Shown here: positions 38,101 to 46,339 of the stretch, one piece after another
Layout: the number at the start of each line of letters is the position of its first letter
How positions within the stretch are numbered: position 1 is the first letter of the stretch
Origin: Sipunculus nudus
Taxonomy: Eukaryota > Annelida > Sipuncula > Golfingiida > Sipunculidae
Assembly (NCBI GenBank): GCA_026874595.1
Contig: CM049318.1
Location: 12,817,241-12,881,240 of the forward strand
Direction: 5' to 3'
Length of the DNA: 64,000 nt
The notes under the pieces: model-generated
What the model saw: only the letters and a program-made list of their open reading frames with translations
Database searches by the model: none
What the model was told of the DNA's origin: nothing
Program-made: the position numbers and the translations under genes

Positions 38101-41100
38101 AAAAAAAAAAGAGACAGGGTTGGGTTCTTGGCACATTTTTCAGAAAATAGTGTGTGAGGACACTTTTTTTAATACCTTTTTGTACATTTTTATAAAATGT
38201 CATATGATCAGGGAAAAGCATGCTAATGACAGATGTTTGATGGAGGGGGGGGGGGGCGTTAAAATTGACATGCTTGATGCCTGAAAACCCTACCTTTTTT
38301 TTGGCCTTAAGATATAATTTTTTTTCTGTTTAATCTGTACATAATTTGCAATGTTATTTCAAACAATTTAACACTTTTTAATGTTTGTTTACTGTGTGCT
38401 GAGCTCCATGTGCTGTGCTCCCATTACCAATCTTCAATTTTTATATGTTTTTAGCCAGATCTGGACAGAAAAATAAAATAAAAACTATTCAGTTTAAATC
38501 AATTTGGATACAATAAATCTTATAACTTCTTTGAACTAAAATTTAGCAAAACAAAATGGCTATATATAAAAAAACTTACAGTTGAGATATTTCTGTTTTC
38601 CATATGCTGCTGCAGAGACACTCGAAGAAACTCCCCCTCAATGAGGAAGTCAAATGACACCTGGTCAGCATCTTCACCTGGGTAATGAAAACATTAAGAA
38701 ATTAAAGAAACATTCTCTAGTTGCATAAAATCAGCTGTACCCATCAAGTGCATGTTTTTTTTCATCTTATTTAGATCATATCCTCTAGTAAACTTTGTTT
38801 CTGAAATATCAGTTATGACAGTTCAACCTGCATGCTATTTTCATAACCTGGTGTGGCAATATGATAAGTGGCTTCGGTTTAATACATTGTCATTTTCAAC
38901 AGCTATGTTGTAGTGTTGAAGTGCGTGATTATGAGCCATGAATGTAGCTGAACTCGAGGTGCTGCTTTGTGTTGACAACAAATTACTTGCGTCCAGACAC
39001 CTGTGCATTATTTGGCCAGTTGAGCACCTGGGGCCCAAAGAGGTTGGGTGAAGGGATTATTTCTTAGATCTCAAGCTTTTTGTTACAGATTAATATGTTA
39101 GTAAATCTTTACCCAAGTAGATTTATCTTCTTTAACTAATTACTGGATTCTATAATGACATTTCCATTATTTACCTTAACATCTTTCACATCTCTAGTGA
39201 CAATGGATCAAATAAAATGAGATATTAACAGTTATATAAGGGCTAAAAATATTAATCCATGCATTAATTATTCAGATACTGGAGCTTTTTTACCGATTAT
39301 ATAATTATTTTAGGGGTGCCCAAATAAACTGGTCATATAACTTGAATAACATCGGTTGCAGTGACCTAATTTCTTGTTTCTAAGACAATTTTTCATGGAG
39401 CTCCCTGAATGTTTAATAGAATTAAACTTTTCTATGTCTAACAATTATCATTTATTCCTTGTTTACAAAGGGCTAGCCAACACACAACAATATATAACTA
39501 TGGCTGAGCATGATTTTATTAAATGACAGCTTTAAATAATAAGTTGATTCCATGCAGCAGTTAGAAAAAACACTCTTGACTTATACCAGTTTTCACTCAG
39601 AATATTCCTATTCCCCTCTGACACAGAGAGTGACAGAAATGTATGGCCCCTTTTTCTTCAACTTCACCAGCCAGACATAAATATGGCATACAAGGAGCAC
39701 TGCTATAGCTCAGCATGACTGGGGAAATCATCCAGCATTAAAGCTATCAGTATCTATCAGTATGAGAAAAAATGACCCATCAACCTACCTTTTTGTAGCA
39801 GACTGTTAATGAGAGCACTGAGTTCTTTAATTCCAACATTTGCTGGCACAGAGAATGCACTGTCAGGCACAGAATGTCTGAAAAAATATAGCATAAACAC
39901 TGATCACTATAAACATGGTTGCTGTTAGTTATAATTATAGTCAAGGACAGCAATACCAGGATGTCCAGGGTGTTCTTCAAAATATTTTCATTTAAAAAGT
40001 TCCCAAGAATAACACAGGTTAAATTAACATTCCATGGCACCAACTTTGAACATTATCTTCTTCATGGGGTTTGTCTCCCCATATTGGACGCTTATTTTAA
40101 TTTATAATGTGTTTAAGATACTATATATATACCAGGGTTGGGGCGAGTACTCAGTACTTATACTTAAATACATTTTTCTGTGTACTTGTTCTAGTTCTAG
40201 TACTCCTACTCAGCTTAAAAACTTTCAAAGTACTTGTACTCATACTCAAGTTTGGCACAAAGTAATCAAGTACTCATGACAGCATTTCAAGTACTCCCTA
40301 AAATTGTTGAGTTTTACTTGTAATAAAGTATCTAAAAATACAGTATTAATTTGGAAATGCACTAACAAAAGCAAATTTATGCATTTGAACTCTATTTTGG
40401 TTACATATTTGTCACCTTGTATGAACTTTTATACAAATCCCTAATTTATAATCAAGAAATGTGTGTTTATTGTACCTTGAATGAATAAGGACTGCTGAAA
40501 TCAGGTTTAGCAGAGAATATTATTTAATTACTAGATGTGGTCAGACAATGGTCCTCAGAGGGCCCAACATTTCTGGTAGGGGTGAACTAGTTTACATAGG
40601 GGTGAAAAGTTTTTGTTAAAGTTGAAAAAAAATTACATGCTAAAACAGGATTTTATCCATATGCATGAGGGAAAAAATCCTACTGGTTCAAATAATCATG
40701 ATTAAAGAAGATATGTCTGAAATAATGTATGAAATAGAAAATCACCGACTGTACTCTATTGGCCATATTTGATTTTGAGCAAGTCTGTATATAATAGGTC
40801 AAAAGCCCTCATAGGCACCAATGATCCCTGTGAATTTGAGAAAGATTAAGCATGTTCTTGTTGAGATATATCGGGTGTGAAAGAAAATCAACAATAGTGC
40901 TCTGGTGGCCATATTGGAATTCCAACAGGTCTGCCATTCGATAGAGAAGGCGACCTTATTGGTACCAATCACCTCTCTGTAAATGAGAAAGAAAATCAGC
41001 GATTGGGCTTTGGCGGCCATATTGGAATCCTGACAGGTGTGTAATTCAAAAGGTCTGGAACCCTCATATATGAAAATCATCCCCGTGAATTTGGGAAAGC

Positions 41101-44100
41101 TGCAGTATGTTGCAGTTGAGTTATCCCACCCCCAAAAAAATTAGCAATTTGGCTGTGGCCGCCATATTGGAATTCCGACAGATCTGTTATTCAATAGGTC
41201 TGGACCCGTCATTAGTACCAATCCTCCCAGTGAATTTTGGAAAGCTGCAGTATCTTGCTGTTATCGCACGATAGAAAATCAGAGATTGGGCTGTGGCGGC
41301 AATATTAGAATTCCAACAAGTCTATAATTCAAAAGGTCTTGAGCCGTCATAAGTATCAATCATCCCTGTGAATTTGGGAAAGCTGCAGTATGTTGTTGTT
41401 GAGTTATCGGGTGCGAAAGAAAGTGTAACTGACGGAAAGACGGAAGTACGGACCGACACAGTGATCACTCACTTGACAAGCGGTGCCCTAATTATTACCT
41501 GCTTCTAAAACTTTAAAATATTAACTTGAGATCACACCCTCAGAACTCGGTTAACAGAGTTAATAATTACTTGAGATGAACACATTTTTAGAGCTCTGAA
41601 TTATCTAAATAATTATACAATGATGCATCATAAGTGGATGTATTAAAAAATCTTGGACTTGTGCAAGAGTAAATTTTGCTTTTATGGTAAGAAAATGAAG
41701 TAGGCTAATGAATAATAAGCATTGTGTACATTGTGGTATTTATACAGAACAAAAAAAAATAAAATAATTGGCAATAAAATATTTGTTAAGTCCCTTTGTG
41801 GAAATAAATTCATGTACTCTGTACTTTTACTGAGTAAAAACCATGAGTACTTGTACTCAAGTACATGAGGGCATTACTGTACTTGTACTCCTATTTGTAC
41901 TCAGTTTACTGTCAAGTACTCATACTTGACTCACAGACTGCAACAGTGTACTCACCTCAACCCTGGTATGTACTTAGATAACTTATCAGAGTACACTCTA
42001 ACTCAATCATTTGAGTGACCTTCTCATGCATAAAGCTGCTATGAAAGGAACAACCAATTATATATCATGTTTCTTGTTATTCTAAGTAACACGTTAATAC
42101 TTTGGCAGATACTAATTTATTTTAAAGGGAAGAAGCTATTTTCATGTTAATTCAACATGCTTTTTTGGGTACTGGCACCAGTGTTGACAGCTGCCTTGAT
42201 CATAATCGATTATTGACAGCATTCCAGCAACCAATGATCAATTATTTGTTGCTTTTTGAAGTGTTGGTATTGTAATTTTATATGATCATCATAAAAAATT
42301 GGTTGAGATTTCCGATTAAATGTAGACCTGTACATCCTCTCAATTGATAGACAGGCCTACATAATGATTATATATGTAATAATTCTATAGCCTACATGTA
42401 TGTTTCGTAAACTTATGCGTGGTAAACACATATTAATTTAAAATATTTTTCATATTCTTTTGATGAAAGCGTACCATCTGTCATTATATAGACCCCTTCC
42501 TGTGACCAGGTGCAGGTCCCTGGTCACTCTTGAGCATGAATAGTCATGGGGGGGGGGGGGGGGTTTGTCCTGTACCATGACTGAGACAGGCCCCGACTCA
42601 GTCATGCACGCTCCAAAAGGGAAAGTATCTGCAGTGCAACCCAAACCAGGGTCACACCTAATGAAAGGAAAATCCAAAAAATTTCTGAACCTTTCAGACT
42701 GGAAAGTTTACTGTGATGGAAAGACCAGATGGTATATGACATTTTGCTGGCTAAATTACTTCTTCATTTAATGCAGTATTTATGATAATTACCTACAATA
42801 TCAGATATGTCTAGCATATTGTCTTGCAACTTATAGTGCTAACTATCCATACACAGGTCCTCCATTTATGTCTACAATGATGGAGGATTCAAGGGAGTTT
42901 CAAAGTACACACTCAAGCAATGTGTTTTATGAATTTATTAAAGTCATATTTGACCTTTTGGTGTATTAATACTATTATGTGCACCAGATAAGACTTGTTT
43001 TCAGTCATTCCACTCCTAGTTTGAGTAGGCGCCTGCATATACATCACTGGTTCACTCGTACACAACGTTGTATAGACTGGTACCCCGCTCTATTATGGCA
43101 CCACTGCCCTAGGCCAATCATAGAGACAGGCGTACAATGCCATCTTATGTACTCCCGGCAGACTGGTTCCAACTCCAGTATGTATTATATATGATAAAAT
43201 AAGCATTTTGTTTGCTCAAAGAAGTTGCCAAAAGTTGTCTGTACATGTCGGGTGACATTAATGATTAGATTAATAGATACTGATAGTAAATTAATGCCAC
43301 GTAAAGTGATATATCAAAGATTCAATATATTATTATCTATACATAAATCATTCAAATTTTGTGCAACAACACACTTTTAAATATTTGAAAACTAGAAATA
43401 ACTAAAGGAAGTCACTTATAAGAAATCTTCACGGATAATCAGCCAGCATCACGTGAACGTCCGTGACATTCGGTATGAGCGTGCAAACTGGAGTTGGAAC
43501 CAGTCTACAGGTAAGTAAAGAGTTGTAACTGGGAGTGCTTAAGATGGTGTTGTACGCCTGTCTCTATGCTTGGCTGAGGGCCATAATAGAGCAGGGTACA
43601 AGTCTAAACGTTGTATGGCATCTATGGATGTAACTTGTGTAAGTAGGGACCGCCACGACCGCTAGGGGCGCTGGCGACCAACTTCTCCGCGCAGCGAACT
43701 TTTTTGGTTCCCAAAAGACATGCTGTATTACGGCTTGGTACACAGGAACGACCGTATGGAGAGTGCCAGGAGTAATGGATTGCGTTAAGAACCATATCTA
43801 GGTTCCGTTTATTGCCGTTTGGCTCCAGAAAAGGCGAGAGAAGCTCAATGAGAGATTTTTGAAGTAGGCAGAGAGTGAAAGAACCACTACAGGAGTATGA
43901 TATCAACCATAAACGGTTTGTATTTGATTCATAATCAATTATTGTATCATACTGACATGTTAATTAGGTGAATTAATATAAAAATTAAGCCGTAGAGGTT
44001 GTTTAAATCTTTCCCGCGATTATAGCGCCTCTTTGTGACAGGAAGGCAAGATGGACGATATTGGCAGAAATTGAGTGATAATAAGGGTTTTTATCACAAT

Positions 44101-46335
44101 GTACATGAAGTAGCTGAACAATACTTTTTTAGAATTGTCTTTTACTGGTTATATGAGCTGTATATGGATGAAACTAATGAAAAGGTGATGTTTGGGATTA
44201 AATGTACAAACAAAACATGTGTTGTATTATTTGTTATTTCTGAAATAATTTTTTTTATTTCAATGACTTTTTTTCTTTCTTTCAGTTTCAGTACTTCAGC
44301 TCAAGGCATTGTTTATCAGTGTACAATACTGTACAGGCAGTACATATTGAAATATTTTCATGTTTTGGTTATTATTTATGATAAAAAAATAAAATTCAGT
44401 TATAACCTTGGAATAAATAATATAAAAAAATCTGTAATAGAAAGGATATTGCTGTAACTTGAAAAAAGGGGGAAACTTCAGAATTCTGTTGGTATTTAGA
44501 CAAACAGTTTTATTGTTATTTACTTCCATGCACTGTAACACAAAGTTGTTTTTATCAGAAAAAAATTGTTATATTGCAAAAAATTTGATATTAACCCAAT
44601 TAGCAGTGTCTGGTGAGGGACATATTTGCATTGACATTTTCTGTCAGAATTCTTAAATCTTTAATTGAAAAAAAAAATGTGATCAGTTAGTGTTAGGCCT
44701 ATACCTGCTTTAGGCCTGTTATTTTATTAATGCTTTATTTTATTCAGTGGCATCAACTTATCATCAAGGGGGCTGACTCCAGTTGTAGGAGTTTTTTTTA
44801 TATTTTTTTATGAACACATACACACACTCCCTTACACACATTATATATATATACATATATATATATTCACATACCCTTTAAAGTGTCTTTATGACATATT
44901 TCAAATATATAACAAATAAATTTAAGGGTTTAAGAAAATAAGATATTATGTTTCCATTATAGTTTTGTCCTAAATGATGTGAATTATATTTCATTGTACA
45001 CTCATAAACAGAACAAAAATCTATAATTCTTATTATGGGTATACTTCATTTCCAATATCTAAATATTATTTTCTGAACAGCAGGGACCATCTCCCACTTT
45101 GCTAAAAGGTAGTGGGGGATATATACCCCCATCCCCCCTTTATTCACACCCCTGATTTTATTTAAATATTTAAATGAATATGTCAAATTCTTTTATTACA
45201 ATAATCAAGTACAACATTTCATGCCTCAGTATTAAAGTTAATTTACTTTTTTAAATGTAAATTGAAACTTTTTTTATTGCTTCCCTATTGATGTATATGC
45301 TACACTTCAATGTCTTGTTGTAGTGGTCAACATGTATATTTTTAGGTTGCCTATCATGCTAAACATATCTTCACTTCCTCTGTTGGTTCTTATCAGATAT
45401 TTAAATTTTGGTCTTGCACCAGTTCTCTAATTGCATGTGAAACTTATTTGTATGACATGTTTTACTGTAAAATGTCAGTCAGAACTGAAAGATAAAGTCT
45501 ATAGTAGCAGTAAGTAAATAAATGTCAACTTGTGACCACGACAGGGCGGTCCCCCTAAACACCCAAAACACCGGTGTTTTGGGTATCTGTGACGAAACAT
45601 CACGAAACACCCACTTAACTTCAAACCTGAACCAAAAACGTAACACCAATCGATAAATAATCATCATATGGATATATATCTGCAATTTTGTTTCATAAAT
45701 TTATGTTATAAAGATAAAAACGAGTGTTTTGTGCCGTGGTCGGTTCACCGGCGCCCACTGCAGTCATTTATGCCAGCTAAGACCCTGCCCCCTGGTGGCG
45801 CAAGTCGCAATCAGGCAGCATACTTGTCAGTTGTACAAAACACCATTGCTTTCTTTTATTTTACAGAATAGTGGCACAATTCCGCATTAATATATGCAAC
45901 AGATGCTGATTTATTAACTGATACCAGTGTTTTGCTACAAGTTTAAAAGGGTGTTTCGTCACACGTACCCAAAACACCGGTGTTTTGGGTGTTTAGGCGG
46001 ACCCCGACAGGTGGGGGGGGGGGGGGGGGGGGGGGGTGCAGGAGGGAGGCTTCCTCTTGCAGACAGTCTTATTAACATTATTTATACAAAAATATCCAAG
46101 AACAGCATGATGACACTTTAACTGCAGTATTGGCAAATTTGTAACAGAAAATAATTTTAAAATTTAAGGTTTGACAATATTCGAGAATTCTGCTTCCGTA
46201 TAATACATGTTCAACACTGCGTGAGCTACGTCTTATTACTCTTAATGACTGCTGTGAAATAATTATCACCTACTGTGACTGTTTTGTGAAAAATTTTGCT
46301 TGCACGTGTGGTGTGTTTGGTGTTGGTTCCTCCAT
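22990..46335 (-). CDS. WDR12: WDR12 (Ytm1) orthologue, 60S ribosome biogenesis WD40 protein (12 coding exons)
   Basis: The minus-strand exons in coding order are 46335-46274, 39877-39789, 38677-38580, 37868-37762, 36716-36601, 33683-33523, 33051-33006, 29349-29267, 27810-27670, 25636-25531, 23747-23615 and 23134-22990. All are GT/AG and phase-consistent: 1287 nt, 428 residues, near the ~420 usual for the family. Residues ~10-88 are the NLE ubiquitin-like domain ([46 protein letters not shown]), which in Ytm1/WDR12 contacts the Mdn1/Rea1 ATPase. Seven WD40 repeats follow (for example [83 protein letters not shown]). A basic linker (QKRKKTD) separates repeats 3 and 4. WDR12 joins PES1 and BOP1 in the nucleolar PeBoW complex, needed for 27S/32S pre-rRNA processing and 60S maturation. 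It converges on MSL1. Intron 1 is 6.4 kb and transposon-filled. Confidence 0.94.
23615..23747 (-). CDS. WDR12: WDR12 coding exon 11 (WD repeat 6)
   Basis: Codes [19 protein letters not shown] and [16 protein letters not shown]; donor GTGAGT at phase 2. The frame joins exon 10 as RIT-D-GAVV. Confidence 0.93.
23748..24611 (-). other. WDR12 intron 10, non-array part
   Basis: AT-rich intron sequence between the minisatellite and exon 11. Nothing recognised. Intron 11 (23135-23614) is also plain. Confidence 0.6.
24612..25530 (-). repeat. 40-bp minisatellite built from the WDR12 exon-10 splice donor (~23 units)
   Basis: About 23 tandem units of 40 bp fill the first ~0.9 kb of WDR12 intron 10, with the exon junction as the end unit. 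Read on the - strand each unit contains GATCCCAGAATCACAG|GTGAGAG or a close variant. Two subtypes occur, 'CTCACCTGTGATTCTGG' and 'CTCACTTGTGATTCTTGG' on the + strand; from ~24831 to ~25110 they alternate, giving an 80-bp higher-order period. One unit near 25471 is 10 bp short. One near 25176 has lost the consensus donor. Confidence 0.93.
25531..25636 (-). CDS. WDR12: WDR12 coding exon 10 (WD repeat 5); its donor is the source of a minisatellite
   Basis: Acceptor TACTTTTCAG; codes [20 protein letters not shown] and [11 protein letters not shown]; donor CACAG|GTGAGAG at phase 1. The last 27 exonic bases plus the first 13 intronic bases are the template of the 40-bp tandem array that follows at once in intron 10. 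Only the terminal donor keeps the frame. Confidence 0.93.
25637..27669 (-). other. WDR12 intron 9
   Basis: Holds a poly-G block at 25870-25897 followed by TCCAGACATCCCCCCC. At ~26030-26200 there is a fragment ending GACAAGTTTTACTGTA that resembles one end of a pogo/Tc1-type element. No exon recognised. Confidence 0.5.
27670..27810 (-). CDS. WDR12: WDR12 coding exon 9 (WD repeat 4)
   Basis: Codes [18 protein letters not shown] and [17 protein letters not shown]; 47 complete codons; donor GTAAGC. Confidence 0.93.
27975..28770. repeat. Imperfect tandem repeats with TGACCTTGACC motifs, in WDR12 intron 8
   Basis: About three diverged units of 240-270 bp with GAAGAAGAA..GAGCT, TGATGACC(T/C)TGA(C/T)CTTGA, CTGTGGCCTGTAGAATG and GGACTACTG(A/G)CAAACAGAC. 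TGACCT half-sites resemble nuclear-receptor motifs, but repeats of this kind are common in mollusc DNA. Confidence 0.65.
29267..29349 (-). CDS. WDR12: WDR12 coding exon 8 (basic linker)
   Basis: Acceptor TTTGTTTTCAG; codes an acidic-to-basic linker ending [14 protein letters not shown]. It corresponds to the RKKQKT linker of vertebrate WDR12. Donor GTATAT at phase 0. Confidence 0.85.
29651..31180 (+). mobile_element. Non-autonomous element with ~330-bp tandem units and a 3' hairpin
   Basis: The left end has the palindrome GACCCATGGGTC followed by GCTCAGCTGA. Four units of about 331-337 bp follow (markers ATCAATATCCATGCAAA at ~29885, 30216, 30552 and a variant at ~30889). The right end folds as AGCTCAGATGACT-tac-AGTCAGCTGAG, so GCTCAGCTGA recurs inverted. 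This subterminal inverted repeat plus 3' hairpin resembles Helentron-associated (HINE) elements. It lies in WDR12 intron 7. Confidence 0.65.
31181..33005 (-). other. WDR12 intron 7, remainder
   Basis: AT-rich intron sequence with one MITE (32620-32938). Nothing else recognised. Confidence 0.5.
32620..32938. mobile_element. MITE, TTAGGCCAAAAAAA family, copy 1
   Basis: Terminal inverted repeats: TAAGGCCAAAAAAAG..CAGGCAC on the left and the complement of TAGGCCAAAAAAAAAGTTTC..CAGGCAC on the right. The interior shares CGTCAATTTTAA with copy 2 in opposite orientation. Confidence 0.65.
33006..33051 (-). CDS. WDR12: WDR12 coding exon 7 (short)
   Basis: A 46-nt exon after TTTCTTTCAG coding [15 protein letters not shown], the end of WD repeat 3. 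Donor GTAGGT at phase 1. Confidence 0.9.
33523..33683 (-). CDS. WDR12: WDR12 coding exon 6 (WD repeats 2-3)
   Basis: Codes [19 protein letters not shown] and [19 protein letters not shown]. The CRGHAGSVD motif is nearly invariant in WDR12. Donor GTATGA at phase 0. Confidence 0.93.
34206..34245 (+). repeat. Left-end motif of the GCTCAGCTGA repeat family
   Basis: ACAAGGGACCCATGGGTCAC followed by GGCGCTCAGCTGA, matching 29651 and 62132. It could pair with the 3' hairpin at 36130-36157 as one ~1.95-kb element. Confidence 0.6.
34620..34752. repeat. 70-bp tandem duplication
   Basis: Two adjacent copies of a block ending GTTGCAAAAGTTGCAATCAT TATATATCCAGAGT, nearly identical. Confidence 0.9.
35526..36157 (+). 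repeat. Dispersed repeat body with 3' hairpin (GCTCAGCTGA family)
   Basis: Near-identical in long stretches to 1-365 and 63411-64000. It ends with GACGGACGGCCGGACGACAG and the hairpin AGCTCAGATGACTT-ta-AGTCAGCTGAGCT (36130-36157). Confidence 0.8.
36601..36716 (-). CDS. WDR12: WDR12 coding exon 5 (WD repeats 1-2)
   Basis: Acceptor TTTCTTTCTAG; codes [18 protein letters not shown] and then [16 protein letters not shown]; donor GTGAGA at phase 1. Confidence 0.92.
36717..37761 (-). other. WDR12 intron 4
   Basis: AT-rich; nothing recognised. Confidence 0.6.
37762..37868 (-). CDS. WDR12: WDR12 coding exon 4 (NLE end, first WD repeat)
   Basis: Codes [19 protein letters not shown] and then [13 protein letters not shown], the junction between NLE domain and propeller. 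Donor GTGAGT at phase 2. Confidence 0.9.
37869..38579 (-). other. WDR12 intron 3
   Basis: Contains one MITE (38095-38309). The rest is plain AT-rich sequence. Confidence 0.6.
38095..38309. mobile_element. MITE, TTAGGCCAAAAAAA family, copy 2
   Basis: Starts TTAGGCAAAAAAAAAAGAG and ends with the complement of TTAAGGCCAAAAAAAAGGTA. It is inverted relative to the copy at 32620-32938 and has an internal poly-G run at about 38246. It lies in WDR12 intron 3. Confidence 0.65.
38580..38677 (-). CDS. WDR12: WDR12 coding exon 3 (NLE domain)
   Basis: Acceptor ATTACCCAG; codes [20 protein letters not shown] and [13 protein letters not shown]; donor GTAAGT at phase 0. Confidence 0.9.
39257..39475 (+). 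repeat. Single diverged copy of the ~330-bp repeat unit
   Basis: GCATTAATTATTCAGATACT, CAGTGACCTAATTTCTTG and the following bases align with the units at 29830-31140. It lies in WDR12 intron 2. Confidence 0.65.
39789..39877 (-). CDS. WDR12: WDR12 coding exon 2 (NLE domain)
   Basis: Acceptor TTTTTTCAG; codes [19 protein letters not shown] and [10 protein letters not shown]; donor GTAGGT at phase 1. Matches the NLE core. Confidence 0.9.
40133..41965. mobile_element. hAT-like DNA transposon, non-autonomous, with nested repeat
   Basis: Terminal inverted repeats CAGGGTTGGGGCGAGTAC (left) and the complement of CAGGGTTGAGGTGAGTAC (right). Flanking 8-bp target sites are ATATATAC (40125-40132) and GTATGTAC (41966-41973), which match at 6 of 8 positions. 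8-bp duplications and CAG-type ends are hallmarks of hAT. The ends are rich in GTACTTGTACTC. No transposase frame was seen. Region ~40540-41490 looks like a later insertion. It lies in WDR12 intron 1. Confidence 0.75.
40740..41480. repeat. Degenerate tandem repeat with GGCCATATTGGAATTCC motif
   Basis: About five units of 110-150 bp carrying GGC(G/C)GCCATATTGGAA and CCC(T/C)GTGAATTTGGGAAAGC. It ends GACGGAAAGACGGAAGTACG. It lies inside the hAT-like element. Confidence 0.7.
43073..43606. mobile_element. Mutator-like (MULE) foldback element
   Basis: Long terminal inverted repeats (left 43073-43182, right ~43487-43606) start TAGACTGGTACCC and TAGACTTGTACCC. They share GCTCTATTATGG, CATAGAGACAGGCGTACAA and GACTGGTTCCAACTCCAGT. 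An identical 9-bp direct repeat AACGTTGTA flanks it at 43064-43072 and 43607-43615. Long TIRs plus a 9-bp duplication point to MULEs. There is no coding capacity. Confidence 0.8.
44745..45154. mobile_element. hAT-like MITE with intact 8-bp target-site duplication
   Basis: Ends CAGTGGCATCAA (left) and the complement of CAGGGGTGTGAAT (right). It is flanked by an exact 8-bp repeat ATTTTATT at 44737-44744 and 45155-45162. The interior has a TA run and a C-rich palindromic stretch. It is related to the truncated copy at 17041-17468. Confidence 0.85.
45546..46004. mobile_element. TIR element with a 24-bp perfect palindrome in each end
   Basis: The ends share about 55 bp inverted: (G)GGTCC-CCTAAAC, then the palindrome with half-site ACCCAAAACACC (45561-45584 and 45967-45990), then GTGACGAAACA. 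The direct repeat CGACAGG flanks it at 45539-45545 and 46005-46011. The 7-8-bp duplication suggests hAT or a related class. No ORF. A run of more than 20 G follows at 46014. Confidence 0.75.
46274..46335 (-). CDS. WDR12: WDR12 coding exon 1
   Basis: ATG (complement of 46333-46335), then [20 protein letters not shown], ending at phase 2 before GTAGGTG. The VQAKFFTKQ strand is the family's typical NLE start, and joining to exon 2 gives [14 protein letters not shown]. It was found by this phase and motif match 6.4 kb upstream of exon 2. Confidence 0.85.
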
Positions 46336-46339
46336 GTTG

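Noticed and set aside
43622-43906. 94-codon open frame on the - strand in a GC-richer patch
   Set aside because: No domain recognised, does not fit WDR12 phase, and lies beside the MULE; left as intronic sequence.
44035-44457. 140-codon open frame on the + strand in WDR12 intron 1
   Set aside because: Hydrophobic, T-rich derived sequence between transposons; no recognisable protein and no promoter.
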